In this document: piece after piece, positions 41,601 through 53,668 of the stretch
Layout of the letters: the number at the start of each line of letters is the position of its first letter
Position numbering within the stretch: the first letter of the stretch is position 1
NCBI RefSeq assembly: GCF_018991925.1
Contig: NW_024753884.1
Coordinates: 28,951-92,950 of the forward strand
Direction of reading: 5' to 3'
Origin: Homarus americanus
Lineage: Eukaryota > Arthropoda > Malacostraca > Decapoda > Nephropidae
DNA: 64,000 nt
Notes under the pieces: generated by a model
Database searches by the model: none
Told to the model about the DNA's origin: nothing
Seen by the model: the letters and a program-made list of their open reading frames with translations, nothing else
Translations under genes and position numbers: made by a program

Positions 41601-44246
41601 CAGTTGGGTCACACATTACGCGGTTAATGTAACCCGGAGGGTACCGCGGAAAGTGAGGAACGCGTAAAGTGAACAACATAACATATGGGATTAATTGAAA
41701 TGGAGTCCAGGCCGATCCCCAAACTCCACTTTTTGACGACACATAACTATGTTGCAGTAAAAATTTTATCTTAACTTTATGATGGTATGAAAAAACAAGT
41801 AATATAGAAGAGGTTAGGTTAGGAAAGATAAAGGTTAACATAGGAAAAATAAAGGTAAGGTTAGAAAACTAAAAATTATGTGGAACACTTACGGTAGTAG
41901 AAGAGATGGGTCGCATAATGATGGAGGCTGGTTCCAGGCAGAGGCAGATTATTGGCCCTCAGGTGAATCACCATTACTAGGTGAATCACCATTACTAGGT
42001 GAATCATCATCACTGTCATTTCTACAGCTGTCAGGCTTCCCTGACAACTCTCACAAAGTCAACTTCTTTCACTGTCACTATCACTGGCTTGGGCTGGCTG
42101 TAGGGCTGGGCGGTGAAGAAATCTGTTATGCTTTGCTGACGGCCATGCTGATGTTGTCGGATACACCTTGATGTACGGCTCCACAGCTCGCACCAGCCGT
42201 TATGGAAGATTTCATAGCGGTCATCGCTATTGTCGCGCGAAGGACTTATCTTCTGCACACCCTGATCTTAATATCACTATGACTTAAATTGTGTTCTTCG
42301 GAGACTGCCGCGACCTTCTTCCTCCTCTTCACTGACGTGTTCTTCCAACATCCGCCGCAGTCACTTCAGGATTTCTGATCACCCAGGATGTCGTCAGCAG
42401 GTCTCGAGTATTTCTGAACTGTGCCAGTTTCATGAGCTTCTCTGGCAAGGTCCACTGCTACTGCAACATTCTGAACTCACCAGTCACAGGTTGACTCTCC
42501 TCTCACCTGGTATTCCATGCAACACACATGTTCTTATATGTGATTTAATTGTAGCAATAGACAGCTGATCCCATGACTCCACCAAGATGTCCACAGCTTT
42601 CTTTTGATGTTAGCTACTTCCAGAATTGTTTGAAGAGTATTTTTGCTGTTCTAACTGTTGCTCATCTTCTGTCGCCTTGTTATCGGTGGTGGTGTCACTC
42701 AGGTTACGAACTCTTCCCTGGTGTTATGTAGTCGTTCAGGAGCTGGAATTTTTTGTTGAGAATGCAGCTGCAAATCAGTCCTGGTCCAGGCTGGATTAAA
42801 GACGTAGTGTTGGGAGAAGGAAGACCACTTTTACGCTGGGGTGATTTATCTAACAGCAGGGCGAGTGTCCTGCGCGTTGTCCAGCAGCAACAAAATATTA
42901 AATGGGACATTCTGTCGCTTTCACAGAGAATTTTTTTACATCGAACAAAACAGTCATCAAACCAGGAGAGGGACAGTGTAGAGAACATCCATGCTCTTTA
43001 CGCTGCTGTCATCAGCCAGTGGACATTTGGCTTGGCTATGTCTGTTTTAGGCGTGGCGTTTGTGGGCTGTGGATCAATGATAACTTGAGCTTACAGGTAC
43101 CGGAGGCATTGGTGGTAAACAGGACCTGTACGCGTCTTTCTGCATTTTCTCCGCCCCGAATCCCGCTGGCATTCTTTCACAACGGCGATTCTGGAAGGTA
43201 GTCGCAGAAAGACCAGATTCGTCCATGTTAAACACCTGGTCACATCAGATTCGTCCTTCTCCATAACTTCAATGAAAACGGAGGAAATTTTGTACGCAGC
43301 ATGATCAGCACTGCTTTTTCACCACCAATGTTTATACAGTGATCTTGTTCCGATCTTAAACCTCTGTAACCACCAGAGGAAGCAGTAGCGGTTTGGGCTC
43401 TGAAGTTCCCATCTTCGTGCCACTGCTATGTACAGTTCACGTATGTAGTCCTTCACAGAGCGCCAGGTCGACCAGCTATGTTCCGTCAAGGCTGACGCAC
43501 TGGGCACCTCACAAGTAATTTTTCTGTCTTGGAGAAGCACCTGGTTGTGAAAAGGATTGATTACAGAAGCACCTGTAGACTTTGTGATCTTGGCGTGCTC
43601 CTTATCTTGGCTGAACTTTATAGTCTCGGATCGTAGATCTGCTTCACGCTATGCTACGCGCTTAAATCAACCTGCCTTGTTCCTTTCTCTCCAACTCTGG
43701 ATGATGCTATACTTCACCGTAGCTTAAGGAACGCTGTGTCTTCGGTTTAGTGCCGCTGGGTCCAGGTATGGAAAGGTTTTTTTCTTGGGGGTGGTGGTCC
43801 AGCGGAAGCCATTTTACGGAAACAATGGATGCGTTGTTTACACGGAGTGGCCTGAGGATGAAACCGCCGCTGCTAGGTCAAGGCCGTTTCTCCTCCCTCC
43901 TCCCCTGCCCCGGTGGACACGCCAAGGGGTCATTTCTTTAAGCCACCACAGCTAGCAGCAGATGGGGTAGGGATGCATGGCCAATCACAGGTTCATATGT
44001 CAAGTGGGCGATCGCCAGTGATAACGCAACAAAGACACACGCTGCTAATCCCACGCGCCGCTTGCCTAAGCGAGGGAGGAGAGGCAGGCAGGCGGGCGGG
44101 TGGGTGGCGCGGGGCACCCAAAAGAAGGTTGCTACTGACACCATGTGAATGGCGTTTCACGACTGTAATGTGAGCATGTGAGGTTCTGGGTAAGGCACTG
44201 CTAACGGTGAACTGGAATATGGGACTGCCAGAATGAGACCCAACTG
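41601..44246 (-). mobile_element. Tigger A copy 2, inserted in the Pogo D transposase
   Basis: Left end CAGTTGGGTCACACATTACG, right end (minus) CAGTTGGGTCTCATTCTGGC, with TA at 41599-41600 and 44247-44248. The Pogo D frame resumes on the far side. Length is 2646 bp. The interior parallels Tigger A at 4757-7026 but is far more decayed. Near the left end GCGTAAAGTGAA is an intermediate form of the subterminal motif seen in other Tigger A copies. Confidence 0.92.
42031..43812 (-). pseudogene. Tigger A transposase, copy 2, badly decayed
   Basis: Recognisable minus-strand fragments: an N-terminal Pro-rich start with weak helix-turn-helix similarity (about 43700-43812), the region AVARRWELQSPNR (about 43400), a core fragment FSTLSLSWFDDCFV with NTTSLIQPG in place of LIQPMD (42790-42990), and QQSITDFFTAQ (42115-42138), the PIP-box-like end. 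Many frameshifts are present and catalytic Asp residues are lost. Confidence 0.8.
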
Positions 44247-44888
44247 TACACTTTTATTAGATGGCACATCAAAAGTCAAAGGTACTTCATCCTTATTCCC
44301 AATTTGATTGAGTTCGGGACAACTCTGTTTTCTAACGTCAATCATACATTTATGGAAACTAATATTTTCTCTCCGTATTCTGCAGGCATTTTCTGAGTAC
44401 TTTGTTCTTGTTCACAAACTTAAGCCATTTCGTTTCATGAAGCGAAAACACCAACAAGCAGTTCCTTTGAAGTCATCCAACCCTGTGTTTGCTGCAAACC
44501 TTCTTGCTTCCAAAATTATCATCTTCGTTGTCACTGCCAAACCCAAGTTTCTTTGGTCTAATTTCCATGTTTTCAAGTTTTCTGCTAAGCAAGGCCATTT
44601 TGCTGGTACTGTACGAACATTATGCTTCTGTTTATTCGCTTTTTTTAATTCTTCCTCCTGCTTCCTCCACTGGCGAATCATCTTCTCAGTAGGTGGTGGT
44701 CCGAAGTTTCTCTCTGTTGCCCTGTTTCCATGTTCTTTGGCATATTGCACTACAAGTTTAAATGTGATATTATATTTGTCTCCTTGATACACTTGCCATA
44801 GATGAGGGAGATAATTTGCAGGAATGAAAATGGCTTGTGACACAAGTGAAGGCCTGGTAGCGAATGAACAAAGTTCTAGACATTCAAG
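44247..44888 (-). pseudogene. Pogo D transposase, N-terminal and first-Asp part
   Basis: Minus strand: KYNITFKLVVQYAKEHGN with ERNFGPPPTEKMIRQWRKQE, a Brinker/pogo-type DNA-binding region (about 44680-44770). A second domain follows, NLKTWKLDQRNLGLAVTTKM to TACWCFRFMKRNGLSL (44412-44620). Then IGNKDEVPLTFDVPSNKSV (about 44250-44310) carries the first catalytic acidic position, where NMDE is usual. Frameshifts separate these pieces. The 5' end of the gene is cut by the element at 44891. Confidence 0.85.
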
Positions 44889-44890
44889 TA

Positions 44891-45659
44891 CAGTACCATA
44901 CGTTCTCAAATTTCTCAAGTTTTTAATTCAACATTTTTTATTTGGACAAAAAAACCACTACTGTACATAATTTCAAATTTCGATGGCGGAAACTCGAATT
45001 TCGACAGGTTTGGTGTGCAAAATGAACAATACAATTCATTAATAATATGTATTATATTAAAACATACGAGGAGAGCAGACGGCATTGTTTTCTTTAAGAT
45101 TGCACGTATGTAAGTGTGCACATGTAAAAACATTACGTCATTTCTCTACATAAGAATATGAAAGCAACACTTATTTACTGTTCATATACAGTATGTTTTA
45201 ATTAATGTTTCTGAATTTAAAACAAAAATTCTACTCACCAATGGTGGTAAAGTTAAAATCATAAGGACAGCCAATGTTGTTGTTTGTTTTACTTCGGATG
45301 ACGAAGTTATCAAGTCATCAGGTTCAACTCTAGCTGAAGCTGTAGAACATAAAAACTGCTGCCTGTAATTAGCAACATCCTAATAAACCAACGAAAATAA
45401 CAGATAAAGTTAAAAAAAATAAAACAATAATGCAGAAAAAGTTTGTTTTATGAATTGTATCGTTCATTTTGCACACTTCAACATTAATTCAATCAAAAAT
45501 TAAGGAATAAACAATGATTGTGCATGTCTGAATGTTGGCGGGCGCTCAAACCCGTCAAAATTCAAGTTTCCGCCTTCGAAATTTGAAGTTGTGTAGTGGT
45601 TTTTTTTGTACAAGTATAAAACGTTGAATTAAAACCTAATTAAATTTGAGAACCTACTG
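44891..45659. mobile_element. Long-TIR MITE (about 170-bp inverted repeats)
   Basis: The left arm CAGTACCATACGTTCTCAAA and the inverse of the right arm (CAGTAGGTTCTCAAATTTAA) are flanked by TA (44889-44890, 45660-45661). The arms remain similar for about 170 bp (TTCAACATTTTTTAT..., ACAAAAAAACCACTAC, TTCGATGGCGGAAACT, GTGTGCAAAATGAAC). The loop is about 430 bp and non-coding. TA duplication and CAGT ends place it with the Tigger-like elements. Confidence 0.88.
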
Positions 45660-46201
45660 TAGGGTAAAATGGCAAAATTTAGCCAAACATCGAAAGTACC
45701 AGACTCAAATTAATTTTCTCCATAACGGTTGTATTTAAATTTGGACGATTTGAATTTTGCAGATTTTTACAGTTTAAATAGGTGTCCACAGGCGAGAGCC
45801 TACGTATGAAGAAACAAACATTCCTGCACTTTGAGACCAGCAGACAACCTTTTGCAATTCCTCAATAGATGGAGCTGTCGCACCACTGCCATTAGTAAAC
45901 AAACCGCACAGCAGCAAGGGTTGTGTAGCTGCAGCCATTTATTTTTTATTTTTTACCTAGTGAGTAAGTAAATAATCTTATTCTTCGCAGAATATCAACA
46001 ATATTAGTTCAATTTATTGTTTTATAGTACTGTATAGAGAATACTTGTAATGCTAAATACTGTAATGAGGTAACAGTCTTTGTAAGGGGCTGATTTAAAA
46101 AACCTCTGCTACAACTCATCGACTAGCGTCCTGGAAGACGTATGGTAATTTTCAAGGTATATTTTTGTAATAAAAGTCGTCTTTCAAGCCGAAAAATACG
46201 G

Positions 46202-47940
46202 TACTCTGCTTTTTCATAAAGAGGAAATAACCAGGGCCACTGTATGCTTACCTGACGGATACACAGGAACTGACGTAGTCTGTCATACTGAAACTTCCAG
46301 GGTTAAATGTCTTTCATGTGAATCTTCATTGAGTACAATTCATCCTGGTGGTTTAACAGATGTCCTCGTTTTCCACAGACCAGGTGCTCCCAGAATATTG
46401 AGAGAGGGATGTTATTTGTGTGATTATCTGGTTTACCACACTAGTGTTGCCTTACAGCCTACACAATTCCCAATTGGTAGTGTTACACATACACTTACAC
46501 AAACCAGACAGGAGAGGATGGATTAAATAGCACCATATGTTAAGGTAATTGAACACCCTCCTCGAGTTGTTTGCTAACTACAGAAAGATTGTACCATTAC
46601 CTGGCGAGTCATTAGGTCAGATGAGTTTATCTTCACATCACATACAGTATCTTTAAAATGCAGACCCAAACCCAATTTATATACCAGCTTACAGACTACC
46701 TCATAGCCAACACGCTGTAGTGCAAGACATGGTTCACTATATGCTGGAACAAGAGGTTATCACACATTCAAAGTCTCCTTTCAATAGCCCATTGTTTTTA
46801 GTCTCTAAGAAGGATGGAGGTTGGCGCCCAGGCATTGATTTTCGGCGAGTCATGAAGAAACTATCCTGGATACTCGATGCCTGTCCTGAGTGATAAATTG
46901 CAATCTTTAGGCAAAGATAATTCTATTTCGAGCAACCTTGATCTTCATACTGGATATTGGCAAATTCTTCTTGTTGAAAAATCTGTTGAGATTACTGCTT
47001 TTAGCACTCCTTTGGGTCATTTTGAATTTTTATTTATGCATTTCGACCTTCGAAATACGCCACTGACTTTTCAAAGGCTGATTAACACTGTTTGGTGATT
47101 TAATAATAGGCACCACAATATGTACCTATTTAGATGATCTCATCGCAGTCAGTAAAGATGTAGACAGTCACCTTGTCAAACTCCGTGAAGTTTTCCAGAA
47201 ACTTTGTACAGAGTGGGACTTAAAGTTAAACTTTCTAAATGTGAATTTTTAAAATCAAGAAAAAATTCCTTAGTCATGTAGTCAATGAAGATGGCATTCA
47301 TAGAGTTGACCGCAAAGTCAAAGCAGTTGTACAATTCCCACATCCTTCAACCGTTGATAAGGTGCATAGTTTTCTTGGTTTATCAGGATATTAGCTTTCT
47401 TTTATAAAAGGGTATGGGCGTTATCTTCACCACTGACTAAGATACTCAAGAAGGACACAACTTTTGTATGATATGCTAAACAGGAGGTTAGTTTTATTGC
47501 ACTGAAGACAGCACTTACCAATGCACCTGTTTTAGCATTTCCTGACTACACTCAGCCATATACTCTGTGTACCAGCGCCTCAAAACAATTGCTAGGGGCT
47601 GTACTCCTGCAGCTGGACACACGAGGGAAGCATCGAGTGATTATTTACATCAGTCGTAAACTTAATGACACAAACATGCTATTCAGTTCATCTGGAAGTA
47701 TTAGCTGTTGTCTGGGTGCTTAAGATGTTTAAGGATCTAATTTTTGGCTAACCCTTAACCGTCCATACGGATCGTATGGCAGTGACAGAGCTGTTCCACA
47801 GGAAAAACCTTTCAGGCAGACTAGCTCGCTGGTATCTGACAATTCAAGAATTCTCCCCCGACTACGAGTATTTACCGGGACTTGTGAACATGGTCGCCGA
47901 TGCTTTGTCTTGACATATAGCACCAGTGATGCCTGCATCT
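46202..47940 (+). pseudogene. Gypsy4 RT and RNase H, decayed
   Basis: Plus strand: region before RT with HPGGLTDVLVFHRPGAPRIL (46329-46526), RT motifs SPFNSPLFLVSKKDGGWRPG and IDFRRV (about 46780-46850), SSNLDLHTGYWQILLVEKSV, STPLGHFEFLFMHFDLRNTP (46877-47098), TYLDDL (catalytic pair, about 47125), and LLKDT-type connection. RNase H shows YTLCTSASKQLLGAVLLQ (Asp replaced) and MVADALS with a stop near 47910. Frameshifts occur near 46855, 47095 and 47260. It aligns closely with 61781-62810. Confidence 0.87.
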
Positions 47941-48041
47941 TAGGTGCACTTTCTCACAATTATGTGATGAATAACGACTTGATCCCTTGTGGTCTACGGT
48001 CATTTTTGCTTTAGAGTCAGGGGAGGAGTCAAATACCTGTA

Positions 48042-48884
48042 CAGTGGTCTCCTCGGTTAATGAAGCTCTCGGTTAACGAAATTTCGGTTAACGAATTACC
48101 TTCCATAAGAATCTTTTCAGTTAATGAACAAAAATTTGGTTAACGAAATTCTTACGAAAATGTTTTGACATGCTTTGGCTTGCTCACCAGCTGGAAAATT
48201 AGTCCGCCAATACAGAAATCGGTTCTAGGGCTTACATTCGTTAACATTGGAGTAAATATCAAGAAGGTTGTACTATTCAATAATTTCAAGTTTTATTTTA
48301 AAATTTGTAGTCATTTTAACACTTATTTAACATAATTGCAGTACAGGGAACTAGTTTTTGGTGTGTCCATCAGCCACTTCACTCACCCACCAAGGCCTCA
48401 GTTTGTATCTCTATTCAGTGGAGGAAACATCTTGCTTGTGGGTCTCTTGAACACAGAATATTTTTACATTTTTACAGTACAATTATTGGTCATTCTTAAA
48501 TTTATTTAACATATTGACAATATATAGTGCAGTGCAGTGTTGATTTAAAGAAAATAATCTTGAATTACACCTAGTGAACTTAAAATTTTATGGGTGAAAT
48601 GACGGCATCAAGCATGGGGTGATTTCTCTTCCACTTCCTTCTCTTCTCCCTTCTCCTCCACCCCCACTTCTAATTCCCATCGTCATCATCAACCAGGAGC
48701 CTTCTACATACACACCTCAAAGAAAGTGTACTTTACTGCATTTTTTTTTACTTTGTATGTAATTTTTGGTGAGCTGGAACCAATTAACCCAAAATCCCAT
48801 TGAAACAATGGTTTCAGTTAACAAAATTTTCGGTTAACGAACGACCTTCTGGAATTAATTGTGTTCGTTAACCGAGGACCACTG
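48042..48884 (+). mobile_element. Tigger B MITE, 843 bp
   Basis: The left end CAGTGGTCTCCTCGGTTAAT and the right end (minus CAGTGGTCCTCGGTTAACG) are flanked by TA (48040-48041, 48885-48886). CGGTTAACGAA motifs repeat near both ends. Both flanking non-coding regions of Tigger B are present and joined near 48590. The transposase is missing. Confidence 0.92.
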
Positions 48885-49270
48885 TATACCGAAGTTACCT
48901 CATCCGTTAAGTAATTTTGAATTACATCAAGACATACTCCACGTCTGCAGACAAGATACTGTCACACAAATTTTTGTACCTGACACTCTATAAACGGCGG
49001 TACAAACCCTGGCTATGTAAACGTAAGGACCAGACCCCTGGCCTGTGACTTGAGTTTTTAGCCAGTCCTACACTCTCTTTCTCTCGCCTCCGAAACACGC
49101 GACGCTCCTGAAGCTCCAATACATATCAGATTCATAATTTTATTAACGCTCACAGCTCATAGCATTAATTACGGTGATATCTTAACAATTTGTGCACTAG
49201 TTTATCTTCTTAATACAGTAAATAGAGAAAAGATCATTTGGGTTTGATATTTTCACCCATATACATTATA

Positions 49271-50325
49271 CAGTTGGGTCTTCATTTACACTGTCAATTG
49301 AACCTGTGGAGGCCAATGTAAAAGCGAAACGCGTAAATGAAATAACAGAACATATGGGATTAATTGAAATAGAGACTGGGCCGACCCCCAAACTCCACTT
49401 TTTCCGACACAATACCTACGTTGTAGTAAAAATAACATCCTAATTTTATGATGGTATGCACACATAATTAATGATTAAGAGAAATATCAATAATATTAGG
49501 TTTTTTAACACTTACGTTAGTAGAAAAGCAGGGTCGGCAACGTGGATGGCGGCTGGTTCCGAGGCAGAGGGCAGATTAGTTGCCCTCCCAGACAAACCCT
49601 TCAAACTCCATATCCTCACTGTCAATATCACTGTCACTGACTTGGGCTGGCTGTGGTTGTGGTGGGTTCTGGGGCAAGGAAGTCCTCAATGCTATGTTGA
49701 CGACTAGCATTGATGTTGTTGAGATAGATCTGGATATCTGGCTCCAAAAATTTCGTCAGATGGTTACGAGACGCTTCATACCAATGCTTGTCTGGGTGGG
49801 TTGGCAAGGATGAGCTTAAGTTTCTCCCCCAACTCGATGATTTCCTTCACATCATTATGGCTTAGTCCAGGTAATTCAATGTGTTTCTCTGGTGGTGGGG
49901 GTCCCGCGGCAGCCATTATGAGTTGTGAGAATAGCGGGCAAAGAAGAACTGTATCACGGACTGAGAACAATGAGACAGGCCCTGCTAGGTCAGTGACTTC
50001 TTCCCTCCTGTGGCAGGGCCGTCATATTTCATTAAACCAATCACAGCTAGCGGGGAGGGAGGTAAGGATCGTGGCCCAATCACAGTCTGATACGTCATAT
50101 GGCGACACCGATGCTAGCGACAGCGCGCACCCTCTCAGCTGCTTCCTCCCGCTTGTGGTCAGGCATGGCGGGAGGTTTGAATCCAAAATGGCGCTGCTGG
50201 ACCGCCAGCTGCTCTCCGCGTAAATGACCAAATTTACCGAGTAATTAAAGCATTTCAATTCTGGCAAGGCACTGCGTAAATGACAAAACGCGCAAACAAA
50301 AACTGCATAAATCCAGACTCAACTT
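49271..50325 (-). mobile_element. Tigger A deletion derivative, 1055 bp, with fused coding ends
   Basis: Left TIR CAGTTGGGTCTTCATTTACA after TA; right TIR (minus AAGTTGAGTCTGGATTTATG). A minus-strand frame (49776-49970) starts MAAAGPPPPEKHIELPG like the Tigger A N-terminus, then jumps directly to SHNDVKEIIELGEKLKLILA, a C-terminal sequence. The deletion joined LPGPS to LSHSDVKE-type sequence at a short homology (CTNAGTCC). After a frameshift the PIP-like QHSIEDFLAPE (49676-49699) follows. Helix-turn-helix and catalytic domains are gone. Confidence 0.9.
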
Positions 50326-50716
50326 TTATTTATGATTCTTCCAAGGAACCTGCAAGACTCATGTTAAAGGACATTCAACAGGAATTGCAAGAGGAAGGAT
50401 TCCCTATATTAAGGGGAGCTTCCGGCTTAAATCGATGAAAAATGAAAATATATCATAAAATGTAAAAAAAAAAATCCTGGGCAAAGGTGTTGCCTATGGC
50501 CATATGTGGACAGAGTTTTATAGCAATATTGTAATATTGTAATATTTATGCAATTATGCATGGTTCCCTCCCACCTTCCCCGTCCTTTGGGTAGACATAT
50601 GAATGATTATGGTAAAATATCCCTAAATATGAAATTAAATAGCACAAAAAAAGACTTCAGAAATTCATTTCAGGCAATTCTCTTTCTCTGGTGAGTAGAG
50701 GGAAGCAAGGCAAGGT
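50326..50716. other. No recognisable feature
   Basis: AT-rich sequence with A(11) near 50465 and a short ATTGTAAT repeat near 50530. No gene or TE end could be supported. Confidence 0.45.
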
Positions 50717-53668
50717 CAGGGTTGCCAATTTAGTGAAAAAAGTCACTAATCCTAGCAAATTTGGTACTATGTTGTTTGCAATATGTAACATGGATTGTGA
50801 CTAGCGACTTTTTGGGCAAATTCCTAGGATGTGTAGGAGAAGTTTAGGGAATTATACTATTCTAATGCGCGAGACTAAAACAAATGTGAGATGGAGACGG
50901 ATGATTACATTGACTTATAAATGACACTGGTCTGTCACTAGGGGGTAACATTATATGGACTGAGCCATATATGACATGACTGTCATGTCTGATGAGAGGT
51001 CCTTTACACCTATCCCTATTGTCCTATACTAGACATGACCAGATCAAATTGAAATATATTGTTCGATACTGGTGAGCTGTTATGACCCTTGGCCTCTTAG
51101 GTTGTAACAAAATCACAAATTCAACTTCTTTATGTATTATAGGTCCAAGGAATAGATCCCACCAAAATTATCACCTCATTACTATGGGGTATATTGAAAT
51201 ACATGCAGTAAATTTATTACAGAATATATTGACAAACAAACAATAAAACAAATATATCAATTATGTACAAAAATAAACAAATACAAATTAAATCCGATCA
51301 AATAAATGACTCAACGAGAGTGACAAAATAATTAACATAAAAGTAAGACTAAACATTTGTTTAGTTTTAGCAACTACCATGAACAACGTGGTATATCCAC
51401 CACACGAAACCTCATAAATAAGTTATTTTCCGTGGAACTCTAAAATATGATTAACAATAATCTCATATAATACTTGGTGTTCTAAAAGGTAGAGCAAGGT
51501 TTACATGTTATACCTCTAGAAATATACTGTACAATAAGAAAGGAGATACTCTGTACTTAACTTATCACTGCCGGCCCAATACTAACGTCCCGCGGCTTGG
51601 GATGTAAACAAAGCGAGCAGAAATGACGTCACAAACAAAAAGGCGTTCCGCGTTGCGATTCCACAACCAACCATTGAACTCTCACTTGTAACATGAGTAC
51701 TTGTACAGTGCATAATTGTAATCATACTAATTATTATAATTTTCCCAAGATTATTGCATTTTGACTAACTTTTGGATAAAGGAATTATCGTGTAAATTCA
51801 TTGAAAATAATTGTTACATTTATTATGGTCTTGTTCTTGCCACTGTTTCTGATGTACACTCGGAAGTGGACAGGTCTAGAGTATGTGGACTCCGTAGTCC
51901 ATACATGTACCGTGGCCTCCACCCACACCTCAGTTCTCTCCAGTGGCCAAAACTGACATTTGCACAAACATGGCACCATCGTATGGGCAAGCTTACCACA
52001 AAAGTTGGGAATCGATACCCAAATTAAAAGCTTGGTTAAGACCATACGAGATGTTGAAGATGAAAGCCTTCTGTGTGTACTGCAAGTGTGAACTGAATGC
52101 TAAACTCAGTGATCTCAGGAAACATGCTAAATCAAACGAGCACATTAAGAAGTCAGAACCATTCAGTAGTTCACGTCAGATGAAAATTAATTTTGATAGA
52201 AGTAATGCTAATGAACTGTCATCACAGGAGCAGCTGAAGGACGTCTGGCTGTATAGCAAAAAAAAAAATTCATTCCTAACGACTGATCACGTCACAGAAG
52301 TGTGCAAAAAATAGTTCAGTGATTGTAGAGGTGCTAGCAAAATGAAAATGCATAGAACAAAATGTAAAGAATTAGTAGTAAATGTTCTTGGACCCCATTT
52401 TTTGAACATGCTGAAAAGTGAAGTAGGGGAAGTCAGTTCAGTTTACTGATCGATGAATCTACTGACATAGCCTCCAACAAATTCATTGGTGTAGTCATAT
52501 GCTACTATAGTGAAAGCTTGGGAAAAATTGTCAACATACTTAGGGCTTGTCGAAATTGAGCCTGGTACTGCAGTAGTGATAATGGAAGACTTGAAAAATT
52601 GTTTGCATGATTTGAAACTTAACCCTAAACAGCTGGTAGGGATTGGTGTAGATAATGCCAGCGTGAACACTGGAGTGAATAATGGAGTGATTGAGCTGCT
52701 GACAAAAATAATTTTCTCTTCCCAGTTTAATTATGATCAGATGTGTATGCCATTCAATCCAACTTGCGGTTTGTCATGCTTCTGAGAAAACCCTACCCAG
52801 AAATACAGACTGCTTGGTAAGAGAGACTTATAACTGGTTTAGTCATTCCACTAAGACACACATGATGTACAGGAACCTGTTCATTACTTTAAATAATAGA
52901 CATCAGCCTCTAAAGATACCCAGTGTTGCGCATACTTTCGCAGTGGAAGAACTCGCTTCACTTTGATGAAGTCAGAAAATCAGAAAAGTGTTATAGTGCA
53001 GAAATGCCATTTTAGATGTTCTCTGACCCAGTTAACAAACTCTATCTCCTGTGTCTAAGACCTATTTTGTAAGATGTCCAAAGAACTGTAAAGGCTTTTG
53101 AGAGTGAATCAGCTGATCCAACAAAATTATTACTGGATCTTAGTCTTAATCAAAACAATTTGTGGAGAAATTATGTTGCCAACCACAAAAATTGATCCAT
53201 TGTCAGCAGACATAGCCTCTCATGTCGATGAAAGTGCCTACCTTGGGTATGAATTTGAAAACTCTTGCAAAGAATTCAAACACACTCAGGATGTTGAAAA
53301 GGAATCGCGTAACAGATGCATTGCATTTATACTAAAACTGTGCTGTGCACTTAAACTAAGGCTTCCTGATAATTTTTCTGTGCTATCAAGGATGTCCATG
53401 TTTTCTGTCAACAAGTGCACTGGAAGAATTACGCCTCCAGTAAGAGACATGGCTGAGTTGTTTGGATACAGTGCTGTTAACATTGAAGAAATAGAAAATC
53501 AGTGGCATAATTTAACTTTCCAGAGTGGCAAAACATATCTTCCACTGCTGACTTATGGACAGAAATTAATCAGTAAGTAGACTCTGCCAGAGACAAGCCA
53601 TTTAAGGCACTTGTATCTCTGGCTATGGGAATATTATCACTTCCACACTTGAATGCCCAGGTCAGAAG
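50717..53668 (+). mobile_element. hAT-like element remnant, cut by satellite
   Basis: A possible left TIR, CAGGGTTGCCAATTTAGTGA at 50717, resembles hAT ends. The coding part (51970-53668) is hAT-like. At about 53668 the sequence changes abruptly to CA-rich satellite inside the dimerisation domain, so the right end is lost. The stretch 51000-51590 is AT-rich and unexplained; it may be another insertion or non-coding leader. Confidence 0.6.
51970..53668 (+). pseudogene. hAT-superfamily transposase with BED-like finger, broken
   Basis: The ATG at 51970 starts MAPSYGQAYHKSWESIPKLK. FCVYCKCELNAKLSDLRKH with KSNEHIK is a BED/TTF-like zinc finger. The catalytic region has LLIDESTDIASNKFIGVV (about 52440-52495) and VGIGVDNASVNTGVNNGVI (52640-52700), the first two acidic motifs of hAT transposases. 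The C-terminus (53098-53668) has PVRDMAELFGYSAVNIEEIE and FKALVSLAMGILSLPHLNAQ, the start of the hAT dimerisation domain, where it is cut off. Frameshifts lie near 52315, 52500, 52785 and 53000. Confidence 0.85.

Larger units (their letters stand above)
39970..46201 (-). mobile_element. Pogo D, with SINE, Tigger A and a long-TIR MITE inside
   Basis: The TIRs CCGTATTTTTCGGCTTGGAA at 39970 and its inverse (TTCAAGCCGAAAAATACGG) at 46201 are flanked by TA (39968-39969, 46202-46203). The transposase is on the minus strand. Nested: SINE (40039-40424), Tigger A (41601-44246) and a long-TIR element (44891-45659). Without them it is about 2.4 kb, a usual length for a pogo-like element. Its TIR does not start CAGT, unlike the other families here. 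Confidence 0.93.
39621..49020 (+). mobile_element. Gypsy4 remnant, split by Pogo D and a Tigger B MITE
   Basis: Gypsy pol-like sequence lies at 39621-39969 (protease-side region, LPADGLIGLPTH), resumes at 46202 after Pogo D and runs to about 48041. After Tigger B (48042-48884) it continues into an integrase-zinc-like start to about 49020. The frame carries across the Pogo D site. No LTRs were found. The coding is heavily decayed. It is related to the gypsy fragment at 61781-62810. Confidence 0.75.
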
